Below, piece after piece: positions 1 through 7,522 of a DNA stretch of 24,384 bases. The first letter of the stretch is position 1. Each line of letters starts with the position of its first letter. Where the stretch lies: contig JASHUR010000178.1 of NCBI GenBank assembly GCA_030039895.1, forward strand, positions 1 through 24,384, given 5' to 3'. A program made the position numbers and the translations under genes. The DNA is from Acidobacteriaceae bacterium (GTDB lineage: Bacteria; Acidobacteriota; Terriglobia; Terriglobales; Acidobacteriaceae). Below the pieces are notes generated by a model. It did no database searches and had not been told where the DNA came from. It saw only the letters and a program-made list of their open reading frames with translations.

Positions 1-129
1 GGCGCTGTCCAGCCGTGAAAGAGGTTGGAGCGAACGGAGGGGGTGAGAGCAACCACTCCTCCGGAAATCGAAGAAATGGAGAAAAAGATTGACCGGACAG
101 GAGTCCGGGCGATCATTTAGGATAGAAAG
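1..129. other. Leader region upstream of rpmG with two small hairpins
   Basis: No gene is visible here. Two inverted repeats are: CGGAGG at 35-40 pairs with CCTCCG at 58-63, and CCGGAC at 93-98 pairs with GTCCGG at 103-108 around an AGGA loop. In many bacteria tuf lies just upstream of rpmG, but no EF-Tu C-terminal codons can be recognised, so the window probably opens in the spacer. The hairpins may be part of the rpmG leader or of an upstream transcript end. Neither has a T tract. Confidence 0.35.
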
Positions 130-279
130 ATGCGTGAAATCGTAACGTTGCAATGCCCCGTGTGCAAGGAGCGCAACTACTCGACGACGAAGAACAAGAA
201 GACGACCACGGGCCGTCTTGAGTTCTCGAAGTTTTGTAGGCGCTGCCGCAAACACACGGCACACAAAGAGACAAAGTAG
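130..279 (+). CDS. rpmG: 50S ribosomal protein L33
   Basis: This 49-residue protein is small, basic and of the usual length for L33, a structural protein of the large ribosomal subunit near the E site. It has the zinc-ribbon form: C9-P-V-C12 and C36-R-R-C39 are the two expected Cys pairs, so this is a zinc-binding (C+) version. The core from R15 to K24 and the GRLEF segment at 28-32 fit the family. The start ATG follows an AGGA-type ribosome-binding site at about 119-123. It is the first gene of an rpmG, tRNA-Trp, secE, nusG, rplK run, a common bacterial order, which supports the call. Confidence 0.95.
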   Translation: MREIVTLQCPVCKERNYSTTKNKKTTTGRLEFSKFCRRCRKHTAHKETK

Positions 280-286
280 GACTGGC

Positions 287-325
287 CGTCCAGGCAATCG
301 TGCCCTTTCGGGCGCCTCCTGGACG
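287..325 (+). other. Nested hairpin between rpmG and tRNA-Trp
   Basis: CGTCCAGG at 287-294 pairs with CCTGGACG at 318-325, and inside it GCCC at 302-305 pairs with GGGC at 310-313 around a TTTC loop. No T run follows, so it does not look like an intrinsic terminator. It lies 53 bases upstream of the tRNA. It could protect the rpmG mRNA 3' end or mark a processing point separating mRNA from tRNA. That role is inferred. Confidence 0.5.
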
Positions 326-377
326 TTCAGCAGAAAGAACCGGATTTCGGCCTGACTTAGGGGTGGAGTCTGAAAAC

Positions 378-453
378 AGGGGCGTAAGCTCAACGGTTAA
401 ACTGTCGGTCTCCAAAACCGAACTTGGGGGTTCGAATCCCTCCGCCCCTGCCA
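378..453 (+). tRNA. trnW: tRNA-Trp (anticodon CCA)
   Basis: A full cloverleaf can be drawn. The acceptor stem AGGGGCG (378-384) pairs with CGCCCCT (443-449), followed by discriminator G450 and an encoded CCA at 451-453. The anticodon stem TCGGT/ACCGA encloses the loop CTCCAAA, giving anticodon CCA for Trp UGG codons. The T arm contains the TTCGAAT loop on a GGGGG/CCCTC stem with one G-T pair. Total length is 76. It sits between rpmG and secE, the standard position for trnW in many bacteria. Confidence 0.97.
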
Positions 454-509
454 GGTTTTTGACCAGAAGTTACGGCGACCCAAAACGGGCGCCGGAGGAG
501 CGGGGCGAT

Positions 510-791
510 ATGCCCGTAGCAGAGAAAAAGTCCATGGCGAAAGCAGCGTCACTGACGAGCGACAAAAGCGAGCCGAATCGTATAACGGGGCTGATTACGC
601 GCACCAGAGATTTTCTGAAGGATGTGCGCGCCGAAATGCGCAAGGTTGTGACACCTACGCGGGCCGAGGTGCAGAGCACCACGATCGTGGTTCTGGTAAC
701 AGTTTTTGCTTTTGCCGGGTTCTTTTATGTAGTGGATTCGGTACTGGACCACGCTTTGCGCGTATTGCTGCACTGGCTAGGCAGCATGTGA
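510..791 (+). CDS. secE: Preprotein translocase subunit SecE
   Basis: This 93-residue protein is the SecE subunit of the SecYEG inner-membrane translocon. A charged N-terminal stretch leads into the conserved amphipathic segment (RDFLKDVRAEMRKVVTPTR, about residues 32-50), then a single hydrophobic transmembrane helix at about 56-80. This one-helix layout is the short SecE form found outside enterobacteria. The ATG at 510 was chosen because GGAGGAG at 494-500 lies 9 bases upstream. The open frame continues further upstream but would run through the tRNA. The stop overlaps the region just before nusG, consistent with co-transcription. Confidence 0.93.
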   Translation: MPVAEKKSMAKAASLTSDKSEPNRITGLITRTRDFLKDVRAEMRKVVTPTRAEVQSTTIVVLVTVFAFAGFFYVVDSVLDHALRVLLHWLGSM

Positions 792-814
792 CACAGCGTG
801 CCGAGGGAATTTGG

Positions 815-1438
815 ATGACAGAAGAAGAGATTCAAGATAACAACACGGCAACGACGCCCGAACCAACGGAGGCCCCAACCGAGCAGCTAGGCCCGGCGGC
901 AAACGAGCAGTTCAAGTGGTACATCATTCACGCCTACTCGGGATTCGAGCGTAAGGTGCGCGAGTCGATTGAGAGCAGAGTGCAGGCATTCGGGCTCCAG
1001 AACCGCATCGGGCGCGTGATGATCCCGACCGAACCCGTCACGGAGATCGTGAACGGTAAAAAGCGGACTGTTGAGAGGGTGTTTTTACCGGGCTATGTGC
1101 TGGTCGAGATGGACCTGGACAATGACCTTTGGCACGTCATTAAGAATACCCCGCGAGTGACGGGTTTTCTGGGGACTGGGGACAAGCCGGTAGCGCTGAG
1201 CGAGGCTGAGGTCAGCTCGATATTGTTCCGCAGCGAGGTTTCCAAAGAGAAACCGCGGCTCAAGATCAAGTTCGAGAAGAATGAATCGGTGCGGATTACA
1301 GAGGGCCCCTTTGCCAACTTCAATGGCGTTGTGGATGAGGTAAATGAAGACCGCGAGACCGTGAAGGTCATGGTCACGATTTTTGGCCGCTCGACTCCCG
1401 TGGAGCTCGAGTTCGGCAAAGTTGAGAAGGTTGTTTAG
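815..1438 (+). CDS. nusG: Transcription termination/antitermination factor NusG
   Basis: This is a 207-residue NusG, which binds the RNA polymerase clamp and links it to Rho or the ribosome (NusE). An acidic N-terminal tail of about 30 residues is followed by the NGN domain, starting at the FKWYIIHAYSGFE segment and including the FLPGYVLVEM motif and the PRVTGFLG loop. A C-terminal KOW domain begins near ITEGPFANFNGVV. The ATG at 815 is preferred because GAGGGA lies about 6 bases upstream. A GTG at 788 would overlap the secE stop and add nine residues. Its position between secE and rplK is the classic arrangement. Confidence 0.95.
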   Translation: MTEEEIQDNNTATTPEPTEAPTEQLGPAANEQFKWYIIHAYSGFERKVRESIESRVQAFGLQNRIGRVMIPTEPVTEIVNGKKRTVERVFLPGYVLVEMDLDNDLWHVIKNTPRVTGFLGTGDKPVALSEAEVSSILFRSEVSKEKPRLKIKFEKNESVRITEGPFANFNGVVDEVNEDRETVKVMVTIFGRSTPVELEFGKVEKVV

Positions 1439-1506
1439 CAAACAAAGTTGGGCTGTAACTAACGGCAAAACGCCGAGGCAGCCGTAAAAGAGAGGTTTTT
1501 GAGCAA

Positions 1507-1947
1507 ATGCCACCAACAGGAAAGAAAGTACAGACGCAAGTCAAGCTCCAGATTGAAGCAGGGAAGGCCACGCCGGCTCCGCCGGTTGGTCCGGCCCTGG
1601 GCCAGGCGCAGGTCAATATCATGGAGTTCTGCAAGCAATTTAATGCGCGGACACAAAGCAAGGAGATGGCCGGGTTGATTATTCCCGTGGTCATCACTGT
1701 GTACGTTGACCGCAGCTTCACCTTTATTACGAAGACCCCTCCGGCTGCCGTTCTGCTGAAGAAGGCGGCGAACCTGGCAAAGGGTTCAGGTGTTCCAAAT
1801 AAGACGAAGGTTGGAACTGTGACCGAGGCGCAGGTGCTGGAAATTGCGAAGCAGAAGATGCCGGACCTGAATGCAGCCTCCATTGAGGCAGCAGTGAAGA
1901 GCATCAAGGGAACTGCGCGGTCAATGGGTGTGGAAGTGGTCGCCTGA
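1507..1947 (+). CDS. rplK: 50S ribosomal protein L11
   Basis: This 146-residue protein is L11, which binds the GTPase-associated region of 23S rRNA and contacts translation factors. The N-terminal domain shows the proline-rich switch (PAPPVGPALGQ, about residues 23-33) and the NIMEFCKQFN helix. The C-terminal rRNA-binding domain includes PPAAVLLKKAA and ends with the GTARSMGVEV motif. AGAGG at 1491-1495 is an acceptable ribosome-binding site. Normally rplA follows immediately; here a terminator follows and the next gene is on the opposite strand. Confidence 0.96.
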   Translation: MPPTGKKVQTQVKLQIEAGKATPAPPVGPALGQAQVNIMEFCKQFNARTQSKEMAGLIIPVVITVYVDRSFTFITKTPPAAVLLKKAANLAKGSGVPNKTKVGTVTEAQVLEIAKQKMPDLNAASIEAAVKSIKGTARSMGVEVVA

Positions 1948-1972
1948 GTTACAGACAGGCTTGGATTGAAAC

Positions 1973-2004
1973 AAAAATCTCGGTCCTCACGGGCCGAGAT
2001 TTTT
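1973..2004. terminator. Bidirectional intrinsic terminator between rplK and the glycosylase gene
   Basis: AAAAATCTCGGTCC (1973-1986) pairs along all 14 positions, with one G-T wobble, with GGGCCGAGATTTTT (1991-2004) around a TCAC loop. The A run on the left and T run on the right make it a terminator read from either strand, fitting the two convergent genes that flank it. It marks the end of the ribosomal-protein transcript right after rplK. Confidence 0.92.
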
Positions 2005-2044
2005 CTGTTTTGAGCGAAGCGTCCGGCGGCAAGTAAACCATCGA

Positions 2045-2944
2045 TTATCGCCGCTTTAATGCCTCCAGCTCTTCGAGAGTTCTGGGCCAATCCTTGCCTA
2101 GCAACCGTGACAGGGCGCGATCTGCGAGAACCTGGCCATTTGTCTGGCATCGTGCGCAATAATTCGTTTCGTTGTCAGCATAACGGATACGCTGAATTCT
2201 TTCGCCGCATCGCGGGCAAGGCTCTCCATAACGTCCATGCACGGCCATATCTTTTCGGAAGGCTGTGACTTTCTCGGGAAAGCCGGCGCCGGCTTCCTGC
2301 TGGAGCCTGTTGATCCAAAGTTGAAGGGTGTCGCGAGTGGCCGTAAAGAGCCGATCCCATTCGCCCGGTTGCAGCTTATGGGTAAGCGCGATGGGGGAGA
2401 GCTGAGCTGCGTGGAGAATCTCATCAGAATACGCATTGCCAATGCCACTCACTATGCGAGGGTCGGTCAGTGCACGTTTGAGGGTACGGTTTTCAGCAGA
2501 GAGCGCGGTCTGGAATGTCTGGAGGTCGGAGGAGAATATCTCGATGCCGCCTGGGTCGACAGATTGTAGAGCCGCCTCACTGCGGAATACGTGCAATGAA
2601 GCGCGGCGCTTTGAACCAGCCTCTGTAAGGATAAGAGAGCCATCGGGAAAATCGAAGGCCGCGAGGGTATTCCGACCAGCCAGCTTCGTTCCTTTCACTT
2701 TCCAGTGAAGCCGCCCGGCAATCATCAAATGCAGAACCAGCCAGAGGTCATTATCCAGGCCGAAAGCGATACGTTTGCCGACCCGGCGGATCTCACGAAC
2801 AACGTGCCCCTCAGCGTCTGCGATGGGCGGCTGCGCGGTGCGTAATAGAAATGCGCTGGCAATGCGGACATGTTCAAGCTGCTTGCCAAGAACTCGCAGC
2901 TCAAGAGCGCTGATGTAAGCAGCAACGTCAGGCAACTCTGGCAT
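2045..2944 (-). CDS. Fpg/Nei-family DNA glycosylase (formamidopyrimidine-DNA glycosylase type)
   Basis: This 299-residue protein is a bifunctional base-excision-repair glycosylase/AP lyase by family. The N terminus is MPELPDV, giving the catalytic Pro (after Met removal) and Glu of the family. The common PELPEV signature has Asp in place of the second Glu. The VGKRIAF segment carries the conserved beta-hairpin Lys. The helix-two-turn-helix includes DPRIVSGIGNAYSDEIL. A C-terminal zinc finger has Cys pairs in CPRC and CARC, and an extra tail of about 30 residues follows the finger. The Asp variant and tail suggest an Fpg/Nei-like subfamily rather than textbook MutM, so no gene symbol is assigned. 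It is transcribed alone, convergent with rplK. Confidence 0.88.
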   Translation of the reverse strand: MPELPDVAAYISALELRVLGKQLEHVRIASAFLLRTAQPPIADAEGHVVREIRRVGKRIAFGLDNDLWLVLHLMIAGRLHWKVKGTKLAGRNTLAAFDFPDGSLILTEAGSKRRASLHVFRSEAALQSVDPGGIEIFSSDLQTFQTALSAENRTLKRALTDPRIVSGIGNAYSDEILHAAQLSPIALTHKLQPGEWDRLFTATRDTLQLWINRLQQEAGAGFPEKVTAFRKDMAVHGRYGEPCPRCGERIQRIRYADNETNYCARCQTNGQVLADRALSRLLGKDWPRTLEELEALKRR

Positions 2945-3921
2945 GAGTATCAGCTTGCCGGGATCGCCTCAGAGTTGCAACTGTGGAGGGCTTTGTTGGT
3001 GCCGGGGGGCGAATCCCCATGGCCCGAAGGCTCGGCGGGTTTGAGTCTGTTTTTTACGATTTTGCAGCCGGTAGCAAGCGCTCGCAAAGGCTTGAATGAG
3101 GCATTCTTGATCGGTCGCTTATGGCAGGCTCAAACTTCGCAATACGACGCAGCAAAATGTACAAAAGCGAGAGCGAACAGCCATCGAATGCGGGAGTTGC
3201 TAGAGTCCGACGGTCTCTGCAGAGAGAGGTCTTGACGTGCAATGAGCAAATTCGATCCCGAACTGCATCCGAGTTCGCCAACTTTCTCGATGATTGCGGC
3301 AAACCGATCATCATCGATGCGCAGCAGGTTTCCCTGGCCATCTCCAACGTCAAGCCGATCACATGTAAAGTAGGCATGAATTTGACGGCACGACCCCAGT
3401 GCAGTCCATCCACCCGATCGTTGCAAACAGAGAGGCGCTAACTTGGCGAAAGCTGTCAATCGTCGCTAACCTGCTGAAAGCAGAAGAGCTCCCGACATTA
3501 AAAAAGGCAGTTGCTTTTTTGTGAAATTCGACATACGCTGGATGCCAAATTTCTGATGCTCGTTTAGGCGAGCTCTATCAGAATCACGTATTAAGTTGCA
3601 CTCCTCGCTGTATAGACAGCAGTACAGGGTAAGCACGCATCGCTCGGGTTCGTTGTTTATGCGCTGTCACGTTTATATAGAATTGCCCACGCCTTCAATT
3701 TGTAGTGAATCGAGTGTGAGTTGTAGAAACACAAAGAGGGGAGGCTATATAAAGGCGAATCTTATGAAAGTTTTAAAAGTAAGCGGCTTTTCCTGTTTAG
3801 ACAAGTAAGGAGTTGGGTGGCACACGGATTCGAAGGGCCGGCCGAAACAGACTGCTTGTCCCAAAGAATCAATGAGTTAGAAAAACAGTTGTGCAGTTCA
3901 AGCGATTTGGAGGTCTCTGAG
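2945..3921. other. Gene-poor interval and long leader of the TonB-dependent receptor gene
   Basis: About 980 bases hold no frame with a recognisable domain, good ribosome-binding site and plausible composition. Short open frames of about 100 codons on both strands at 3054-3459 overlap each other and look like chance. From about 3480 the sequence becomes more AT-rich, as expected for a promoter and leader. Small elements seen are an imperfect AAAAAAGGCA/TGCTTTTTT hairpin at 3499-3520, a perfect GCTGT-ATAG-ACAGC hairpin at 3607-3620, and a TTGTTT/TATATA pair (3653-3658, 3674-3679) with a 15-base spacer, shorter than ideal for a sigma-70 promoter. A 14-codon open frame at 3764-3808 is possible but unsupported. 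Confidence 0.5.
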
Positions 3922-6900
3922 ATGAATAAGAAGGTACTTTCGTTACTAGGTTCCCTGTTGGTTATTCTGACAGTTCTGGCCCCTTCGGCATGGAGTCAGT
4001 CGGTCACCGCAACAATCGTCGGTACTGTCACTGACTCAAGCGGCGCGGCAGTTCCCGGGGCTACGGTTAAAGCAACTTCAGTGGATCGGGGTATCAGCTA
4101 TAACGCTGTGACAAGCGATGCCGGTCTCTATCGCATCTCCGAACTACCGGCGGGTAGCTACACTCTCACGATCGAGAAAGCTGGATTTGCCACCGTCTCC
4201 CAGGCGCAATTTGTCCTTACGGTCAATCAGGTTGCACGCATCAACATAACGCTTAGGGTTGGGCAGGTAAATGAAACAGTCGAAGTGACCAGCGCGGCGC
4301 CAGTTCTGCAAACGGACTCCACGCAGGTCAGCACTGTAATAAACGCAACGACAGCCGACAACCTTCCACTTGCCTCGCGCAATTATGTCCAACTTACGCT
4401 CCTGGCTCCGGGTGCTGTCTCGACCGATCCCAGCAGCTTCAATAACGGCAACAATACCGCTGGTTATGGAGGCCGCCCGCTAATCAACGGCAATCGCGAG
4501 CAGGCGAACAACTTCCTACTGGACGGTATGGACAATAACCAGGTCTCGGACAACCTGCTGGGTTACACGCCTGCACCGGATGCAATTCAGGAGTTCAACC
4601 TGATCACGAGCAACGCTCCCGCCGAGTTCGGCAACTTTGAGGGTGGCATCATCAACGCCACTATCAAATCGGGAACCAATAATTTCCACGGCGATGTATG
4701 GGAATATTTCCGCAACGATGTCCTGAATGCGAACAGCTGGTCGAACGATGTAGCTGGCCTTCCGAAAGACGCAATCCGCTGGAACATGTTTGGATTTACC
4801 GTCGGCGGGCCGATCCTTAAGGACAGGCTCTTCTTCTTCGCCGATTATCAGGGGCAGCGTTTCGATATACCGACCTCATCTTCGCCCTTTACGGTTTTCA
4901 CCGCAGCTGAACGCGCTGGCGATTTCGGCGCACTTTGCAGCGCGGGCTTTAGCAGTACGGGTGTCTGCCAAGGGTCGGGTCAGCTGTACAATCCCTGTGC
5001 ATCCTTCAGCGCGCCGTGCACTCCAGGATCCACTCCGGCCTCGCCGCGCAGTCCTTTTCCGTATAACAAGATCCCTGCCGCTATGATCAGCCCGGTAGCA
5101 GCAAACCTGTTCTCCTCGAGCCTCTACCCCGGACCTGTCAATGGCCAGCTACAAAACAATTCGGTGAACACCTCGCAATCCGCCGAAAACGTTGACCAGG
5201 GTGATTTGAAGATCGACTACAGAGTCGATTCAAGGGACGACATTTCCTACCGCTTCACCAGGGCATATCAGAACAATCCAGCCACGTACTCGCAAGAGTT
5301 GTATGGCAACAGCTATGCAACAACGCCGATTTACAACACAGTAGGCGACTGGACCAGAACACTGTCAAACACCCTTCTTAATGACTTTCGCTTGGGCTGG
5401 AGCCACATTACCCTCAACAGCGGCAATAGTTTTGATTCGAATGTGGGCGATGCAGGTAATACTCTGGGCATCGGGAACGGCAACCCTGCGAACGTGCCCG
5501 GCTTGCTGGGCCTGAACTTTTCCAATACCGTGGTTTCCAATCTTGGACAGGAGGAGCAGACCCAGAGTTTTGATGACCATGTCTGGCAGGCTGAAGATTC
5601 TTTGAGCTGGACTCGTGGAAGGCACAGCTTCAAATTTGGCGGCCAATGGATGCGCGAAACCCTTCTGACGTTCTATGCCGGGAATAACGGTGAGCTGGGT
5701 TATATGAATTTCAACGGACAGTTTACCGCCGTCAACTCCGCTTCGGCCGGGACCGGAACGGGCGACGGTGGCGCGGACTTTGTGCTCGGTCTCCCGCAAT
5801 CATATGGCCGTGGCGTCAGTACAGGTGCTACATGGCAGCAGTTCTCGAACATCATCGGTATCTATGCTGAAGACACATGGCGAGCCACTGACACCCTCAC
5901 TTTGAATCTTGGCCTGCGCTACGAAGCACACACGCCCTGGGTTGAAAGCAATAATGAACAGGCCAATTTCAATATCAACACCGGACAAATTCAACTCGCC
6001 GGTCAGGATGGAGCCAGCCGCGCGCTTTATAACGGCTTCTATGGCGGGAGGGACTTCCAGCCGCGTATCGGTTTCGCGTGGACGCCCTCAAGGCTCAATA
6101 ATCGCACTGTAGTACGGGGCGCGTTCACAGTTTCCTCCTATCTTGAAGGTACGGGCACAAACCTCCGCCTCCCTCTTAATCCGCCATTCACTCCGGCAGA
6201 AATCAATGCGACTTACAACAACACTGACCTGCCTCTCACGGATACAACCGACGGCATTGTAGGCAGCGGGTCCAACGCTTCATGCGCCGCACCAGCTTAC
6301 GCCTGCTATGCTCAGGCACTTCTCCGGGTGTGGGACCCCAACGTGCAGCCGGCGCTCGCGTATCAATGGAACTTGGCAATTCAGCAGCAAATTGCGAAGG
6401 GCACAACCTTCCAGATTGGGTATGTTGGGCAAAAGGGCACTCACCTGATGGTGCCGTTCGACTATGGCCAGAGGGTACTCCTCCCGAATTCGTCCTGCGG
6501 TACACCGCCGTGTACAGCGAACAGCCCTTATTTTGCTAAGAACTTGACACTCTATAGCGTTCTAGGCAACCCAGCTCTGACTGACAGTAATGGAAACCCT
6601 CTGTCAGGGGATAATAATGGAATCAACGAAGGGGCAACTATCTCGGGTACGAAGTCAAATGGGAATATGGAGTACAACTCCCTGCAAGCCATCCTGCAGA
6701 AGGAAATGTCCTACGGGCTTCAGGGACAAGTCTCCTATACGTACTCCAAATGCATGTCTGACAGCACTGGATATTACGGAGCATGGAATAATGCCGTGAG
6801 TGCTTCGGCGTACTGGCAGAATGTCTATGATCAGAGAGCGGAGTGGGCGCCTTGCTACTACGACGCCACTCACGTACTGTCTGCGTATGCTGTTTACCAG

Positions 6901-7416
6901 CTGCCCTTTGGACATGGCAAGCAATTTGCCAGCGGCGTCCGCAAGTCTGTCGATGAAGTGATCGGCGGCTGGGCGGTGAGCCCGATTGTGTCGTTCCGTA
7001 CCGGCTGGCCGATGACGATTTACGGTGCATCGGACAACTCGGGTACCTTCAGTCGTGGAGCCCGGGCGGACTGCAACTCCCTGCCATCCATCGAAAATAC
7101 TCCAATCCCAGGGGTAGGCACCCAGTGGTTCACCAACAATGGCAACTTCACTCAACCAGCAGTTGGCACGTTTGGAAACTGTTCAGCGCAGCTCGGAGGA
7201 CTCCGCACGCCGCGTTACACTGATGTCGACGCGAGTATCCACAAGGATTTCGCGCTGACAGAACGGTTCCGTCTGCAATTCCGCACCGACTTCGTCAACG
7301 CCTTCAACCACGTTCAATACAATGCTCCGGCCGATTCAATCGGACAAACGCTAGGGCAGATTACCAGCGCTCAACCACCCAGGAACATCCAGCTGGCCTT
7401 AAAGCTCTACTATTGA
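3922..7416 (+). CDS. Oar-like TonB-dependent receptor with N-terminal carboxypeptidase-regulatory domain
   Basis: This 1164-residue outer-membrane protein belongs to the large acidobacterial Oar-like receptor family, thought to move large substrates such as glycans across the outer membrane using TonB energy. The ATG at 3922 begins a signal peptide (MNKKVLSLLGSLL..., likely cleaved after AWSQ near residue 25) and has GGAGG at 3909-3913. The frame is open 35 codons further upstream without a signal sequence. Residues of about 27-110 form a CarboxypepD_reg beta-sandwich (GTVTDSSGAAVPGATV, then YRISELPAGSYTLTIEKAGF). A plug domain follows with ADNLPLASRNY and NGNREQANNFLLDGMDNN, then a long barrel. 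The protein ends in the aromatic LKLYY typical of barrel C termini. The substrate cannot be read from the sequence. Confidence 0.92.
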   Translation: MNKKVLSLLGSLLVILTVLAPSAWSQSVTATIVGTVTDSSGAAVPGATVKATSVDRGISYNAVTSDAGLYRISELPAGSYTLTIEKAGFATVSQAQFVLTVNQVARINITLRVGQVNETVEVTSAAPVLQTDSTQVSTVINATTADNLPLASRNYVQLTLLAPGAVSTDPSSFNNGNNTAGYGGRPLINGNREQANNFLLDGMDNNQVSDNLLGYTPAPDAIQEFNLITSNAPAEFGNFEGGIINATIKSGTNNFHGDVWEYFRNDVLNANSWSNDVAGLPKDAIRWNMFGFTVGGPILKDRLFFFADYQGQRFDIPTSSSPFTVFTAAERAGDFGALCSAGFSSTGVCQGSGQLYNPCASFSAPCTPGSTPASPRSPFPYNKIPAAMISPVAANLFSSSLYPGPVNGQLQNNSVNTSQSAENVDQGDLKIDYRVDSRDDISYRFTRAYQNNPATYSQELYGNSYATTPIYNTVGDWTRTLSNTLLNDFRLGWSHITLNSGNSFDSNVGDAGNTLGIGNGNPANVPGLLGLNFSNTVVSNLGQEEQTQSFDDHVWQAEDSLSWTRGRHSFKFGGQWMRETLLTFYAGNNGELGYMNFNGQFTAVNSASAGTGTGDGGADFVLGLPQSYGRGVSTGATWQQFSNIIGIYAEDTWRATDTLTLNLGLRYEAHTPWVESNNEQANFNINTGQIQLAGQDGASRALYNGFYGGRDFQPRIGFAWTPSRLNNRTVVRGAFTVSSYLEGTGTNLRLPLNPPFTPAEINATYNNTDLPLTDTTDGIVGSGSNASCAAPAYACYAQALLRVWDPNVQPALAYQWNLAIQQQIAKGTTFQIGYVGQKGTHLMVPFDYGQRVLLPNSSCGTPPCTANSPYFAKNLTLYSVLGNPALTDSNGNPLSGDNNGINEGATISGTKSNGNMEYNSLQAILQKEMSYGLQGQVSYTYSKCMSDSTGYYGAWNNAVSASAYWQNVYDQRAEWAPCYYDATHVLSAYAVYQLPFGHGKQFASGVRKSVDEVIGGWAVSPIVSFRTGWPMTIYGASDNSGTFSRGARADCNSLPSIENTPIPGVGTQWFTNNGNFTQPAVGTFGNCSAQLGGLRTPRYTDVDASIHKDFALTERFRLQFRTDFVNAFNHVQYNAPADSIGQTLGQITSAQPPRNIQLALKLYY

Positions 7417-7436
7417 CAAATCAAACCACCACGTAC

Positions 7437-7480
7437 AATCGCTGATACAGGCGCAGATTGCGCCTGTATCAGCGATTTGT
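7437..7480 (+). terminator. Perfect 19-bp hairpin terminator after the receptor gene
   Basis: Positions 7437-7455 pair without mismatch to 7459-7477 around a three-base GAT loop, and the stem is followed by a T-rich stretch (TTGTTATTTT). It lies 20 bases after the receptor stop codon and 45 bases before the TPR gene. The receptor therefore probably has its own transcript, or read-through to the next genes is controlled here. Confidence 0.88.
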
Positions 7481-7522
7481 TATTTTGGATTGAAATTCCT
7501 TTGAGAAGCAGTTTGCGCAGAA

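Noticed and set aside
300..509. Upstream extension of the secE frame to position 300
   Set aside because: It would translate through the tRNA-Trp; the ATG at 510 has a strong ribosome-binding site and gives the normal SecE length.
3054..3459. Overlapping frames of about 100-120 codons on both strands in the fpg-receptor gap
   Set aside because: They contradict each other, show no domain and have no good ribosome-binding site; kept only as a possible gene remnant.
3764..3808. A 14-codon frame before the receptor as a leader peptide
   Set aside because: No convincing ribosome-binding site or attenuator-type codon run; left as part of the leader description.
3817..3921. Longer N terminus for the TonB-dependent receptor starting at 3817
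   Set aside because: It would place 35 hydrophilic residues before a clear signal peptide; the ATG at 3922 has GGAGG at the right distance.
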